DNA from: Heterostelium multicystogenum
Taxonomy: Eukaryota > Evosea > Eumycetozoa > Acytosteliales > Acytosteliaceae
Reading direction: 5' to 3'
DNA: 64,000 nucleotides
Assembly (NCBI GenBank): GCA_003667245.1
Contig: RCNN01000022.1
Coordinates: forward strand, 95,993 to 159,992
The translations under genes and the position numbers were made by a program. Shown here one piece after another: positions 49,752 to 62,486 of the stretch (the first letter of the stretch is position 1; every line of letters starts with the position of its first letter). Under the pieces are notes generated by a model that saw nothing but the letters and a program-made list of their open reading frames with translations, ran no database searches and was not told where the DNA came from.

Positions 49752-50358
49752 TCAACCAATAATTATATTTACCAAATTTGATCTTTGTACATTGTTACTA
49801 ACAGCAATCCTACGAAGTACGCCTGATTGATTTTGTGAAATAGCCGTTGAAGTAGTTGCCGCTGTGGTTGTTATTGTAGTGGTTGCTGTAGTCGCTGGTT
49901 GTGCATTTATACTAAAATTACTCAGATTTCCAGATAATGGAGTCACTGATGGAGTTGATGGTACACTTAGACTATTAGGTGTTGGTGTCGGTGATATATT
50001 GTTATTATTTTCATTATTGTCATTATCATTTGTATTATTATTATTTGTATTATTTGTATTATTATTATTATTACTCTGGATATTATTGTTCTGGATGATT
50101 GAAGGTTGAAGTTGAAATTGAATCTGTGGTGGTTGAGTGTCAACAGTATGTGCAAATGCAGGTGATGGTTGAGTGTTTATATTTAGGAGGAAAACAGGTG
50201 GCATTGGTGTAGTCGCGGCGGGTAGGAGTTAGAGACAGCAATGATGGAGAAGAAAGCGGTGAAGGACCACCAAAGTCATGACTGGAAATGAATGGTGGCA
50301 CTGCCTGCTGTTGTAAATGAGGTCTTATAGTTGGTGAATATGTTGGAGTAACATCCAT
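49752..50358 (-). CDS. Low-complexity Pro/Ser/Asn-rich protein, unknown
   Basis: Starts MDVTPTYSPTIRPHLQQQ and continues FISSHDFGGPSPLSSPSLLS. A frame break near 50200 precedes FLLNINTQPSPAF, a long Asn tract with Thr/Asp/Glu (50090-49990), and a Thr/Ala-rich part. It ends GVLRRIAVSNNVQRSNL. No folded domain is visible. Asn-, Gln- and Ser/Pro-rich stretches like this are common in dictyostelid transcription factors and kinases, so this may be one part of a larger regulator whose other exons I cannot see. I do not recognise it. Confidence 0.45.
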
Positions 50359-53010
50359 TTTTTTCGACAATTTACTTATATAATTTAGTATATATCTATC
50401 TATCTATATTCTGTATTTAAATGAACATAAATGATATATCAATTTAATTAGTACTTGTAATTATTGGAATGTATAAATATATATTCTATATGCTTTATAT
50501 GTTATTATTTTATGTATTTAAATAATGTATATTGTAAGTAATATACATATATAGTATATGTAGTATTGTTGTTGTAGTAGTATGAAATCAAACGATAAAT
50601 AATTATATTTCTAATTATTATTTTAATTGGATGAATAGGCAGGTAATTTAAAGTAAGTAGTTAGTCTTTTTAATAAAATTATTAATATTTGTAATAACAC
50701 TAGATTACTTTACTTTATATACAACTCAACTACCGTACTTTCAAGTTATAGTGGAGAGAGTTGCTGTGGTGTTGTTGTTGGTGGTGGTTGTGTGAATGAG
50801 AAGGAGGATGAATTATTATTTGATCTAAAGGTGATGAATAAATACTGTGGTGTGAAATAAATAGGTATTTGTTAATATTTATTGATTTGGAGATCTTGTG
50901 ATTATTAAATATCAGGCCACAATATATAGGTTGTGTTTATTACTTGGTGCTTATTCTTAATACTTTTGTTTACTCCTATGTTGTGATTGTTGCTGTTGTT
51001 GATGCAATATTGCTTCAGAGCTGCTGTTGGATTTTTGGTTGTATAGATTAGATGGCCTGAGTGTTTGTGTTGGATAAGTTGTGATGAATAAAAATAAATA
51101 AATGGATTAAGATGACCTCTTTGAATTATTATTATATTTATGATAAAAGATGTGAAGTAGAGCGAGTGTCTGTATGGTTGAAGTTGGTGTTGCAGGAGAA
51201 TGAGGCTAGCGAGCTACTCAATCTTATCTCATTACCTTTTTATTAAATATATAATACTGTGTGATTGTGATTTTTGGGTGATGTGGATAAATGTTAATGA
51301 TGAATGAATATGTGGGTGATAGTGATGAGTGGCTGAATGGAATTATTAAGTAAGCAATAGGTGCTATGTTGTTGTGAAAATGGAGATACTATTTATTATT
51401 AATTGTATTTCTTTGGTTTTAAATTTAGTTTAGTTTGTTTTTTAAATGCAATTGTAATGAAATGAAGTCAGAAAATAGAGGTTTGTGGTGAAATGAATTC
51501 ATGTAGTTGGTTGATTAAGAAATAAGTTTGTGGGTGGTGCTAGTTTTGATCTTGTTGCAACCTCATCCAAAATTAAATTAAATTTTTAATTAAGTTGCAA
51601 TTTTTGCAAAAGGATAGTTGCAAATAAACAAATTAGGATTTTAGGACTAAAACCAAAATTCTCTTTGTACTTGTGTGTGTTTGTTGTTTGATTGTTTTGG
51701 TTTTATAGAAGGATGAAATATCCCTTTCTCGTTCAAGATTGATGGGACATCACATAAACAATACAATGAAATATATTACATCGCAATATTACCATGATTC
51801 TATCTATCTATCTATATATCTTTTTTATTCTATTTGATATAATAGTTTTATTTATTATGAATTGATTCGATCTAAAAACTTCTTCAACTTTCGATTGACA
51901 ATGAAATAGAAAATATGATGAATGAATCACTGTTGTTTTTTAGAACTGTTTTTGGAATAGTTCACCAAATTTAGTGATTAGCCCAAATAGAACAAAAACA
52001 ACCATTTTGGTTGGATATTTTTTAGCTCCGATGGAAGGTTATATGATAGTTGAACTCACCCTTTGATTCAAAACAATAATACAATAATAATAATAAATTT
52101 AATCATTTAGATCATTTATTTCTCTATCAACGATAATGAATGATTAAATTTGATATAATATTATATATAAAAATAAGTAACAAGTATTACAGTCTACAAT
52201 AAATCTTCTTGTCTTTGATCTTTGTATTCGTAACCAAATAAATTGATTTTGTTGTTGTTTTTTGTTTATAGAATAAGGAATGATTAAATTAATAGTTGAT
52301 GCAATTTATATATCTTATCTTAAATTAATGGTAAATATATCATTTATTTATTTAGGATTTAATTAATTATATGCTTAAATTAAAAATTAATATTATTTGT
52401 TTAAATTATTTTTGATATTATTATTAAAATAATAATTATTATTTGTATTGTTTTTTTTGGTTTGGGTGTTTGGTGAATCACTATAGTCTACAATACTATA
52501 CTATACTCTACTCTACTATACTGGTGGAACTACTGCAACACTTCTACTAATACGACAATGTTAATTAATCAAACAACCAACTATAATAGTCGTTTTGTTT
52601 TGTTTTGTTATATTTGGTTATTGCTTTGTTGAGTTTGGATTTTTTAATAGTGATAATAATAGAATTGCTGTTGTTGAAATGGATTTTGGGTTTGCTCGCA
52701 TCATTATCTCATTATGTATATATATATTGTAATGTTGTTAAATATCTACTTATCTTATTGGCGTGTGTGGGGGTGAGTGGAAATGAATATAGGGTGTGGA
52801 AGTAAGTATCGATACTTTTGTATCTCTTTGATAAACCTAAGAGAAAGGGCTTATTCTTGGGATAAGTTGGTTTAGTGCTGTTGATCCATGTTAGCCGATA
52901 TTGGTGATATTTAGTTGATAGATTAATTAATAAATAGCATATGGATGCAACAGTATTTGAATGAAATAAAATATAGGAGCAAGTGGGTTTGGGTGTGTTT
53001 GTCTGTGGTT

Positions 53011-53012
<2 letters not shown>

Positions 53013-53045
<33 letters not shown>
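53013..53045. repeat. (AT)n microsatellite
   Basis: An uninterrupted TA run of 32-33 nt in the long spacer. Confidence 0.95.
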
Positions 53046-53050
<5 letters not shown>

Positions 53051-53081
53051 ACAAACATACATCCAACCATCAAATATAATA

Positions 53082-53086
<5 letters not shown>

Positions 53087-53120
<34 letters not shown>
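53087..53120. repeat. (TAA)n microsatellite
   Basis: About 11 TAA units, 40 nt after the AT run. Confidence 0.95.
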
Positions 53121-53121
<1 letters not shown>

Positions 53122-53198
53122 CAATCAAATTAACCCAACACATTGTTGTTGGTTCAAGACATCAAATGGATAATTTCAAAACACCAACACATTGAACC

Positions 53199-53221
53199 AT
53201 ATATATATATATATATATATA
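53199..53221. repeat. (AT)n microsatellite
   Basis: A second AT run, 22-23 nt. Confidence 0.95.
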
Positions 53222-53569
53222 ATCAATGATAGGTGTTGAATCATATAAATATATTAAATCGCTAAACACACATGATTGTAGTTTCATGTTACTGATTTAA
53301 GACTTTACCACCTGAAGGTTTACCATTACCACTCACTACTATCACATCACCACGCTTAAGTAAATAGTTACTTTGCTTTGCTTTGTTTTAAAGTTACATT
53401 ATAATATAATGTATTACTCAATTATGCTTACTCAATTCTCATCAACAAACATATCGATATGGCTATTGACTATTTATTTTCTTAAGCCTTTTTCTCGTTG
53501 TGTCGCCCAGTGATTATACCTGATCACATAGCGTGGTCTTGACAAAAACTCTACTTCTTGATTGATGAA

Positions 53570-54642
53570 CTAAAAGTGGACTAATGAAGCACCTTCAGTG
53601 TCAAAGTCAACTATAAACGAATTGCTCTCGATGCTGTGGCTTTTGAAAATATCAGAGATTGCCTTTGCTATTTCTTCGTGGTTGGCAAATGACAAGCACA
53701 TCACTGTGGAACCAGAGCCGCTCAGATAGAGCGCAAACATACCATGATTGGGGTCATGCATATGACTTCGTTAAATCCAGGTATCAGCTTCTGTCGGTAT
53801 GGCTGGTGAATTCTGTCGTCAAACATTCCCAAAAGCTGGGCAGTTGGACGTTCTAATATTTTAGCAGTACCCTCACGATTCTGGAGCACCTCCAGAAGGC
53901 AATGGCTCACCATTGAGACACGCTGCAGATTATATATCACATCGGCTCTCGAATACTCGATCGGAAGAACTGCCCGTGCATCTGCGGTCATCACTTGTAC
54001 ATGAGGTATTACTACGGTTGCTTTCAGCTTGGTTGCTGGCGATATCTTAATGGTTTCGCACAACACCGTTGCAGTTGGAATGTTGCAAGGCAGGCTGCTG
54101 CTGTTGCTCTGCCACTATATTGAAATTGCCAAACACGGCACTAGAAAGGTTGTCAGGGGACGGTTCCAGTGAAACTGATCTATCGAAAATTTGGCGATGG
54201 TCAACCCAAGTTTTCCAACAGCATTTCCAATCATCAGTCCGGTAACGATGGCGGCTGCAGAGCTGCCCATGCCACGCCCAATTGGAATATTGTTCCAAAT
54301 CTCAAGCACCAATCGCTTCTCTCCCCGCTTGATGACGGCATCAGCACCGCCGTCACACTCGGTCTCCAATAGATTATCGAGTACCTGTGTTACAAGATTC
54401 TTACTTGGCGAATCGGTTACACCATAATTCAAATTATATTCCTTGTCATTGTGTATTTTTATTCTGTATCTAAATGCAAGCCTGTCATCTGTATTCGACT
54501 CATCTTGGATGCCGATCGTTTCCACCGATACTTTGGTCATCATATACAACTGAACACTAAGTGATAATGTGTCGAAGCCACATCCCAAATTAGCGGAAGT
54601 GGCCGGTACTTTTACAACGAAAAGGTCTTCCATCAAGTGCAA
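53570..54642 (-). CDS. thrB: Homoserine kinase (GHMP family), frame-broken
   Basis: Phosphorylates homoserine in the threonine pathway. The N-terminus MEDLFVVKVPATSANLGCGF has the GHMP substrate loop. WNNIPIGRGMGSSAAAIVTG is the ATP-binding motif. Beyond a break near 54160, PSPDNLSSAVFGNFNIV, TADARAVLPIEYSRADVIYN and LLGMFDDRIHQPYRQKLIPG follow in order. The end is MFALYLSGSGSTVMCLSF, the glycine-rich third GHMP motif, then IVDFDTEGASLVHF. Three or four frame breaks (near 54160, 54060, 53750) separate the segments, but all motifs are present. Start could be 54642 or the Met at 54633. Its presence implies threonine synthesis from aspartate. Confidence 0.88.
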
Positions 54643-55166
54643 TTTATTTATTCCAATTCAACGCGCAGCGAGAAACCAAATCAATCCAATCACAAACTTC
54701 CAAACTGATTCAATGAATGAATGAATAAAACTAATTAATAGTATTAAAAAAAAAAGGTAATGTAAATTATTAGAGTAAAATCCAATATTAGAAAACTTGC
54801 AAGTGTTGTTGTTGTTGTTGTATGGTGGAATTATATGAAGCCAATGAAAGAAAGCAAAAGCAAAGCAAAGTAAGCATGTTCAATTCTCATTCATCTTGGT
54901 TGTTGAGTTGTTGTGATACCACCTGCTTTTGGATGCCATACAATGATGTGTTTGGTTGACTTTTTTTATGTTTTAGTGGTTTTGACTATTTCGCTGTATT
55001 TATTGGGTAGGTGTGTGGTGATTGATACATGTTTATTCTTTTTTACATCCAAATAGTATTTGTACTATTTTTGATTAATATAAAAAGTGCACTTCCATTA
55101 GAAGTAAATATTCGAATACATAATATACATACATATAAATATAGGTAATAGCTGCAAGTACAAGTA
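54643..55166. other. Divergent intergenic region
   Basis: A 524-nt gap between homoserine kinase (-) and GRASP (+) with a GTT run near 54805 and T/A-rich stretches. It should hold both promoters. Confidence 0.45.
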
Positions 55167-56256
55167 ATGGGTAATGCTCAATCTGGAAATGTGCCTGCAA
55201 ATGTGCAGGGTAGACAACCTGGTGTTGGCGGTGTGCCTTCTGCTGGCGTAATGTCTCCGTCTGGCAACCATCAAGACCTCTACAACCGCACTGGATACCA
55301 TGTTCTACAGGTGCAGTCTAATTCACCGGCATGCGGTCGACTTGTACCGTTCTTTGACTTTATTGTGGCAGCCAACCAAGTCGTCTTTGACAAGGAAGAC
55401 AGCCGATTCTCCGACACATTCAAAGAAAACATCGATAAAGAAGTACACTTGATCGTCTATAACATAAAGTCAGATACAACTAGAGGTAACTTTCACTTAC
55501 AACGCTAATGTGCAGGCACAGAGTAGGGTGACTAACTATTGAACTACCAACAGAGCAAGTCATTATCCCAAGCAATACATGGGGAGGCAATGGATTGGCT
55601 GGAATCAGCATTCGATATTGCTCGTGGGCAAAGACACTCGAGAATGTATGGCATATTTTGGATGTATACTTAAACTCACCGGCTCACGAAGCCGGCCTAC
55701 AGACGAGAACAGACTACATCGTTGGAACACCAGACTTGATTATGAATGAACAAGAGGACTTCTTCACGCTGATCAACAACAACATGTATCGTCCCATTCA
55801 ATTGTATATCTACAGCTCGCTGACAGAACAAGTGCGATTGGTTACCATCACACCAACAAGAACTGGGGTGGCAGCGGTAGTCTGGGCTGCGATATTGGCT
55901 ATGGACTTTTGCATCGCATCCCAACAAAACAAATGATAACATCACAGATGATTACTCATCAATCGATCAGGTGAAACCAATGACCAACAGCAACAGCCAG
56001 CTGAATCACCCTATAAATCTACACACAAGAATGACAGCAACAACACCAATATTGATCCAAATGCAGTGGGAGCCAATAGACAACACTCCCATCAAATTGA
56101 ACTTTGACCAATTAGAAATTACAGAAACAACATCAACAACACCAGCAGCAACAACATCAACATCAACAACAACAACACCAGCATCCACAACACACCGTAA
56201 CCAATGACCATGATGAACTAAACAAACAACAACTCGAGCAGATACCATTGGAATAG
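55167..56256 (+). CDS. GRASP55/65-like Golgi reassembly-stacking protein
   Basis: Exon 1 (55167-55485) starts MGNAQSGN, with Gly2 set for myristoylation. The first GRASP-type PDZ domain reads [29 protein letters not shown] and [13 protein letters not shown]. Exon 2 (from 55554) has the second: [47 protein letters not shown] and [16 protein letters not shown] frame break near 55865 restores [20 protein letters not shown], the classic end of the domain. A Gln/His/Asn-rich tail closes at 56256, with one or two more slips. GRASPs tether Golgi cisternae and act in unconventional secretion, notably of acyl-CoA-binding protein in dictyostelids. Confidence 0.92.
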
Positions 56257-56411
56257 ATATAAACTAAATACAATATACCCATAGTAATATAAACAATATA
56301 CAATAAACTACTGTAAATAATTTATTTCTTTTATCAATAGGCATGCCTGTTGGTTATTGTCTCATTTTAAGTGGATCAATCCATGCTGCTCATTCGAGAT
56401 TCAAATCATAT

Positions 56412-57160
56412 TTACATAAAGGTCTTGATTTCTGATTGAAGAAGCTGTCGTAGTGGTGTGCCGTCAATGTTATCGACCCATTGCTTTTGACGACAGATCG
56501 TGTTTGAATCTCTTTGGGCCACTGATCGGTGAAGACCACCATATTTGACGATTTGGTGTCTGCTTATTAATCACCATTGTACCTTTTGTTCCTAAATTGA
56601 TTGTCAATACTCCATCCTGTTGGTTGTTTATGTTTTTCTATTAGCATCCAATCTAACTCCTATTGTAGTGAACTTAAAATATCATTATCTAGGATACCTA
56701 CAGATGACTCTACATCAGCACCCTTATCCTCAAATGACTGTATCAATACTTCTATTCTATCTTGAAAACAACTCCAATTCCTCATCGACCATATCATGGT
56801 ACAATGGCAATGATAATCTATACAGATCAATGTCAATATCAATGTCAATATCAAGAGGACCATCATGTTTGATGTTACTGCTAACAACTTACTCTTTCAG
56901 TTGAATAATATCTTTTACAATAACCTAAAAGAACTGCCGCGGATGTTGGTGTTGTGTTGTTAACATTAACATTATTTTTAATTATATACGATCCACTTTG
57001 AATATATTGGTTGTAGGATGTATTTGGAGCTTGATTGTAGATAGTATATTAATATTTTTTATTGTATAACAAATGATCTTCTAAAAGATGTTATATTTTG
57101 ATTAGACAACAATAGTCTTGATAATCTATTTCTTGAACTCATCATCATGTTTATATTCAT
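56412..57160 (-). CDS. Frataxin (mitochondrial), frame-broken
   Basis: The 3' part is clear. After an intron at 56617-56701, [20 protein letters not shown] and [17 protein letters not shown] give the frataxin beta-sheet. One frame slip near 56480 restores [18 protein letters not shown]. The preceding exon holds [11 protein letters not shown] and [18 protein letters not shown], the first helix and acidic ridge, again with one slip near 56760. Farther upstream [17 protein letters not shown] and, at 57160, [20 protein letters not shown] look like a mitochondrial leader, but their joining is uncertain. Frataxin delivers or regulates iron in Fe-S cluster assembly. The gene is convergent with GRASP, 155 nt apart. 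Confidence 0.82.
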
Positions 57161-58058
57161 ATTCTGTGTTTATATTATTACAATCAACCTTAATTGATGG
57201 ACCAAATCAATTCAGATGCAATCGTTTAATCAACTCTTTAAAATTTTTTATTTTTCTGGTAGAATATAGAATGATTCATAATTATGATCTATCTCAGCTG
57301 TTTAGAACAGTAAAATAATATCAGAACAACAACAACAACAACAACAATAGAAATTATTACGATTAACAGAACAGCCATGCAAGACACTTCACTGCCATTA
57401 ATTCTATGTTATGTTATGTTATTAAAAAGCATTCACTAACCTTGCCATGTGATGATGATTCATTTGATTCATTTGATGATTAGGCATAATGGTCATCAAA
57501 TTTATGTTAATGAATGAATGGATTGATTATTATGGTTTCTATAACGTCAGTACCTGAATATTCATTCGTTGATTCATTGGCGACAACCAAGTCAAATCAA
57601 GTCAATCCAACAGAAACAGTAAATGCATTTAACCCCAGACAAATCACAGTTTGGTTATTTTTAAAATATTTGTTTTTTATATTTTGTTTTTTATTTTTTT
57701 CATCCAACTGAGTCTGTTCAACAACAACAACTTACAACAACTACTTACCACTAGCAAGGGATAAAGTGTTAAGTCGACTCTTTCATTTTTGTATGCTTCT
57801 GTTTTCAATTAAATAAATTGCTGTTTTATTTATTTATTTATAATAATAATTGTTGTTGTTTTCAAATTTAAATTAATCAAATTTATTTTAGTAATTTTAT
57901 ATTATTTTTAATTGTAATATAATCACCACATATAGAGCTAGCTACAAACACTACCTTTGGCGATTAAAAATATTAAAGTTTGATTAATGCTACTGTTGAA
58001 GATAAGATAGTTGTTTAAGTAGATAAATAGATAAGATAGGATAGGATAGGATAAAGTA
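57161..58058. other. Divergent intergenic region
   Basis: An 898-nt AT-rich gap with a CAA run at 57326-57347, T-rich stretches and a GATAG repeat just before Sec63. Promoters of frataxin (-) and Sec63 (+) are expected here. Confidence 0.45.
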
Positions 58059-60337
58059 ATGTCACAGCAGCAGCAAAATACTAAGGCTGGTGGCTCCGGC
58101 GGAGACTACAATGATAGTGCTTTCCCAATATTGGTTGCTGTTCTCTTTGCTTGTCGTCTTGCTACCTTGCACACTCTGGGCTTATCGAAAGCTCGTGCCC
58201 ACGCCCCTTGAAAAAGTCGATCGAGTGCAGTTGCCACTGGTTGCGAACACAAGGCGAAGCTGAAGCAACAGGAGATCGCCAAAGAGAACTTCAATGCCGT
58301 AAACTACTTCAAGTTTGCCGTGATTGCTTTATTTGTGGTGTTTGTTCTTCTCATGTTGTTCTCTGTCATCAACAATGGAATCCAAGAGAGCGAACCATAC
58401 AACCTTACACCGTTCTCGGTTTGCCAACTGGTGCCACTGAGGATGAGATCAAAGAAGGCCTATCGTGGACTCAGTAGAATTGTACCATCCGATAAGGGTG
58501 GTGATCCAGAGAAATTCAGAGAGATTGCAAAGGGCTTACGAAACATTGACGACGAAGCCACCCGTGAGAAATTCGAAAAATACGGTAATCCAGACGGACC
58601 ACAAACCAGTCCTCTGTTGGAATTGCATTGCCATCATGGTTGGTCAACCGTAACAACTCATCTATTGGTAACTATCAGCACAAACCAACAACAAACCTAT
58701 CGATACTAAATTGAGGTTCATTGTTGACTATCATAGTTTTGTCAGTCTATTTGGTTGCATTGGTAATTTTTAGTGCCACAGGTGTGTACTTTTGGAATAA
58801 GAAGTCAAAGCAAACTGTACAGTACAAACCAATACATTGGCTCTTTACTATCATGTCATTGACGATAAGACTAGAATGAATCAGTTGATCGAAAATTATT
58901 GGAGCTTCACAGGAATACAAGGACACTCTACCAGAGCGTACCACTGATGAAGAATCATTAAAGCACTCACAAAAGCTATTCCAGATGCACACAAAATCAA
59001 GAAGTTCAGATTCAACCCACCCATACTCATCAAAGCTACAACTCTTCTCTATGCTCACATCTCCAGAATTCACAAACAGATTCCAGCAAAACTTGAAGAA
59101 GATCTCCAAGAAGTCTTGAAAAAGTCAGAATGTTGATCAATGGTGCATTCCAAATTTGCAAAGAGAAGAGACAAATGGGTGCAATCGTTGAAATCTTGAA
59201 GTTGAATCAATGTATCACCAAGCTGCCATGGGAAGATCAATCACTCAACAAATTCCATATTTGGATTCATTCAACATCTCATCATTGAACTTTTAGAAAA
59301 GTATTTGATATTGTCAAATTCAACAGAATTGGGTATGTAATATTGTTTTCAAATCATGACTCCCATTCATTCTAATCAATTCAATCAAAAGTGAGGAAGC
59401 AAGAAAAGAATATTTGCAGTCACAATCAATTCCAAATGATAAGATTGAGGACATTGAGAATGTTTTAGCAAAGATCCAACTGAAGTTGGTGTTAATCTAA
59501 AGTTGGTATCTGGTGAAGAAGATGGTACTATCTACTCAACTGCTGTATGCACTCTCGAAGTTGAGTTTATCGACAAGACTCCAAAGAAGAAGACCAAATC
59601 ATCTGCCAACCAAGAAAAGGAGAATGGTGCCGAACAACAGTCAGAGGAGAATAAACAGCTCGAAAAGGAGCTTACCTCAAAGCCCAAAAAACAAAAGGGT
59701 ATGGCTAGCAAGAAAGGTCAAAAAGCTAAAGAGCGTGAGGAACGTCGTCAACAGATGATCCAGAAAGAACGTGAAGAAAAGGAAAAGAAAGAAGAGAAGG
59801 AGAGAAAGCGTTTGGAGAGACAAGCCGAGCGTGAAAAGAAGAAGCTTGAAGGAAATGAAGAAGAGCAGAGGAGGAAGATGAACTTTCAGAAAGTGAAGAT
59901 GAAGGTTTGCTATCATCGGGATCCGAGAGTGAAAGCGACTCTGACAGCGACTGGGAGGCACCAGTTAAGAAGACACAAAGAAATCTGAGAACTTCTACCA
60001 CTCACCATACGTCCAACGAAGAACGTCCAGTTTGTTGGTGGATCGTATTCGGTGACCGTCTTAAGAATGAGTTGGTCGCACTCGGTAAATCCGAAAGCTG
60101 GGAGCCTGGTAACACTATAAAGATGCAATTCTTGACACCAGAAAAGCCAGGAACATATAATTACTCATTGCATTTTAATGTGTGACGGCTACCATTGGTT
60201 TGGACTCACAATACTCAATCAACTTTAAAGTAGTTCAAAATCCAAATCCAAATCCAACTTCCACCAAGACCTCAACCACAACAACCACCACCAAAAAGGA
60301 ATTGAAAGAACAAAAGAAGCAAAAGAAACTCCAATAA
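58059..60337 (+). CDS. sec63: Sec63 homologue (ER translocon J-protein), frame-broken
   Basis: Starts MSQQQQNTKAGGSGGDYND, then a first TM. KLKQQEIAKENFNAVNYFKF and a second TM (AVIALFVVFVLLMLFSVINN) precede the J domain: GLPTGATEDEIK, KKAYRGLSR, then Y-H-P and DKGGDPEKF, which one frame slip at about 58490 separates, and KFEKYGNPDGPQ. A third TM region lies near 58730. The Brl domain follows with RFNPPILIKATTLLYAHISR and INGAFQICKEKRQMGAIVEI, then a long Lys/Glu coiled coil, an acidic Ser/Asp stretch, and a beta domain (WWIVFGDRLKNELVALGKSE, KPGTYNYSLHFNV). Sec63 recruits BiP to the Sec61 channel. About nine frame breaks lie across the gene. The acidic tail is usually near the C-terminus; here it precedes the beta domain, as in fungal and animal Sec63 inserts. 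Confidence 0.9.
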
Positions 60338-62486
60338 ATAATAAACAATAATAATAATAAACATTTAATAAATAATAAATACGACACAATAATATCATGG
60401 TGAGTTTAGATATAAATTAAATACTGATGATACTTTACCATTTGGAAATGTGTAACAAATAATCTTAAAGAGGTAATATAATTGGTCCCCCAAAACAATA
60501 AGCACCATCTTAACCTCCAATAGGGTGACATGAGACATGTCTAAGGTTGACACCATGGTGTTAAGAGGTGAGTGAATTGATAGTGGTGTGATTGAGGATA
60601 ATAAAGAATGTATATCTGGAGGTGAGTTCAGCCAGTGAAAATCACCTGATTATTCTTCAACTTTTTTGGAAGCTTGTAACTTTTAATGTATTATAGTTTG
60701 TCTTGAAGAGACCTATCTGATTGGATAGAAAATATGTCACCAAAAAATTGGGTTTGTGGTGGTGGTGAGGTTCCAGAAGAAGAAAAGTTTGAAGAGCAAA
60801 TCAAAAATAAAAAAGAAAATCTTCATCAACAATAAATCTATTTCACATGATTTAAGTTGTGACCTTTGCATGGACAAGGGAGAGATGAAGGGTGATGAAA
60901 AAGACGGGAAGTTTGATTTAGTGGATTTTTTATCAATTTGTAATTAATTTCTTAACATTTATCTTGAAATTTTCATCCTCACAAAAAGTGCAACCAATGA
61001 AATCAAAGCATTGACAACGAACATACATCACAACGAGTTTTTTCTGTAGTGTCAACACGAGGTGATTTTTTGAAATCAAAAAAAAAGTGTTCCACATGAC
61101 AGTTCCTTTTCAATCACACCCTTAAATTAAAAGTGTGCATTATGTTTGAAATTCCCCACACATTGGAATGGAATGAATTGAATCATCATTGAGAAAGTGA
61201 TTATGATTGCAAATTTGAGAACAAAGTTCCATTATATTGGATTGGTTCTCAATTTGTGGCAGTAACCTATTTGTTACATGTAAATTAATTTTGCAATTTC
61301 CTTCAACTTCAAACCTCCCAGATCTAAATTGATATTAAATTTCTGATGACGAATAGAATTGATCAGCCACCAAATCAGACAAAATATAAGCTTGAACAAT
61401 ACAAATCTTCCTAGAATGAGGGATGTGTGTGTGTTTAAATAGTGCAAAAACAGCCTTCATCTGGATCCGATCGAACTTATGTAGGTCGATAATTTAAAAA
61501 TAGTGTCTTGACATTCTGATCGATCGAGAAATTTTGTGTGTCATTGGTATTTGCTGAATTTTGTGGATTTGTTTTAATCTGAAAAATAAGAATAAAAAAA
61601 AACAACCTTTTTTTGGATCAAATTTAAAAAATGATTTTGACAATAAAAGAAAATCACCAATGAGACCATATATATTATATGGATAAGACATCAGTAAAGC
61701 TGGGGTGATTCTGTTGCACATTTTTGTAAAATTTTGATCAAAATCAATGAATGAATAGGATTGGGCATCCCTATGATTTTGATGCAAATGTCCAGGAAGA
61801 AAAAACAGCTTAAAAGTGAAACAAGTTGATGGTGAAAAAACTTAAAATACACTATTCATCATCAAAAAAACAAAATATCACGCACATCAAAAAAACAACA
61901 CACAACGAACATATCAAAAAAAAATCAAAAATAGTATACTGATTGACCTATCAAGATATATAAGTCTCGAAAAAAACATAAGCTACATATTAGACAAGTT
62001 TTTGATCGTGGGTGGGTTTTGTTTTTGTATAATTCATTTTTCGTTCTAAAAAATGGGGCTGATTTTCGACTCGACGAATTAAATCAAAGAATTAGGCTGT
62101 CTCAAAAGGAATTCCAATAAGGTTATTGTACGGTTTATCTGATATTTTGAAGTAATTCTTGTGTTTTTTATTCTATATTTTTTTTATTATTAAATTTAAA
62201 TAAAAATTTTCCAGTCTTTCCAAGTTTCTTAGATTATAAAATGGAGCCTAGAAGTCTTGTTTTTATTCAGGTCCAACTCAAATTATCTGTACAATTAATA
62301 TTACTGTGTATCATTACATTTATCAACAAAGATAAATACCACATCAGTACTTAACACTACTACCTTAATATCCTCCAAGAAATAATCTTAGAATATTCAC
62401 CTTCCATTAGTATTATTATTATTATTAGCATCCTCCTAGAAATCTCAATTGTATTAGTATCAACAACGATTAAAAACTCTTAAAGA
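60338..62486. other. AT-rich intergenic region
   Basis: About 2.1 kb. An AATAAA cluster at 60334-60380 fits Sec63 polyadenylation. The sequence 60480-60760 is less AT-rich but has no open frame of note. Poly-A tracts near 61080, 61600 and 61910-61930 and an ATT run at 62410-62425 are present. No gene supported. Confidence 0.5.

Larger units (their letters stand above)
50359..53569. other. Long AT-rich intergenic region
   Basis: About 3.2 kb without a convincing gene. Short patches read on the - strand as Gln/His-rich peptide (50745-50850 and 50970-51050), with CAA/CAC repeats. They could be 5' exons or a long leader of the gene at 50358, but no splice path is clear. The rest is A/T-rich with several simple repeats at 53.0-53.2 kb. 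Confidence 0.5.

Noticed and set aside
52712..53143. Open frame with long Tyr/Ile runs on the - strand
   Set aside because: It is translation of the AT and TAA microsatellites.
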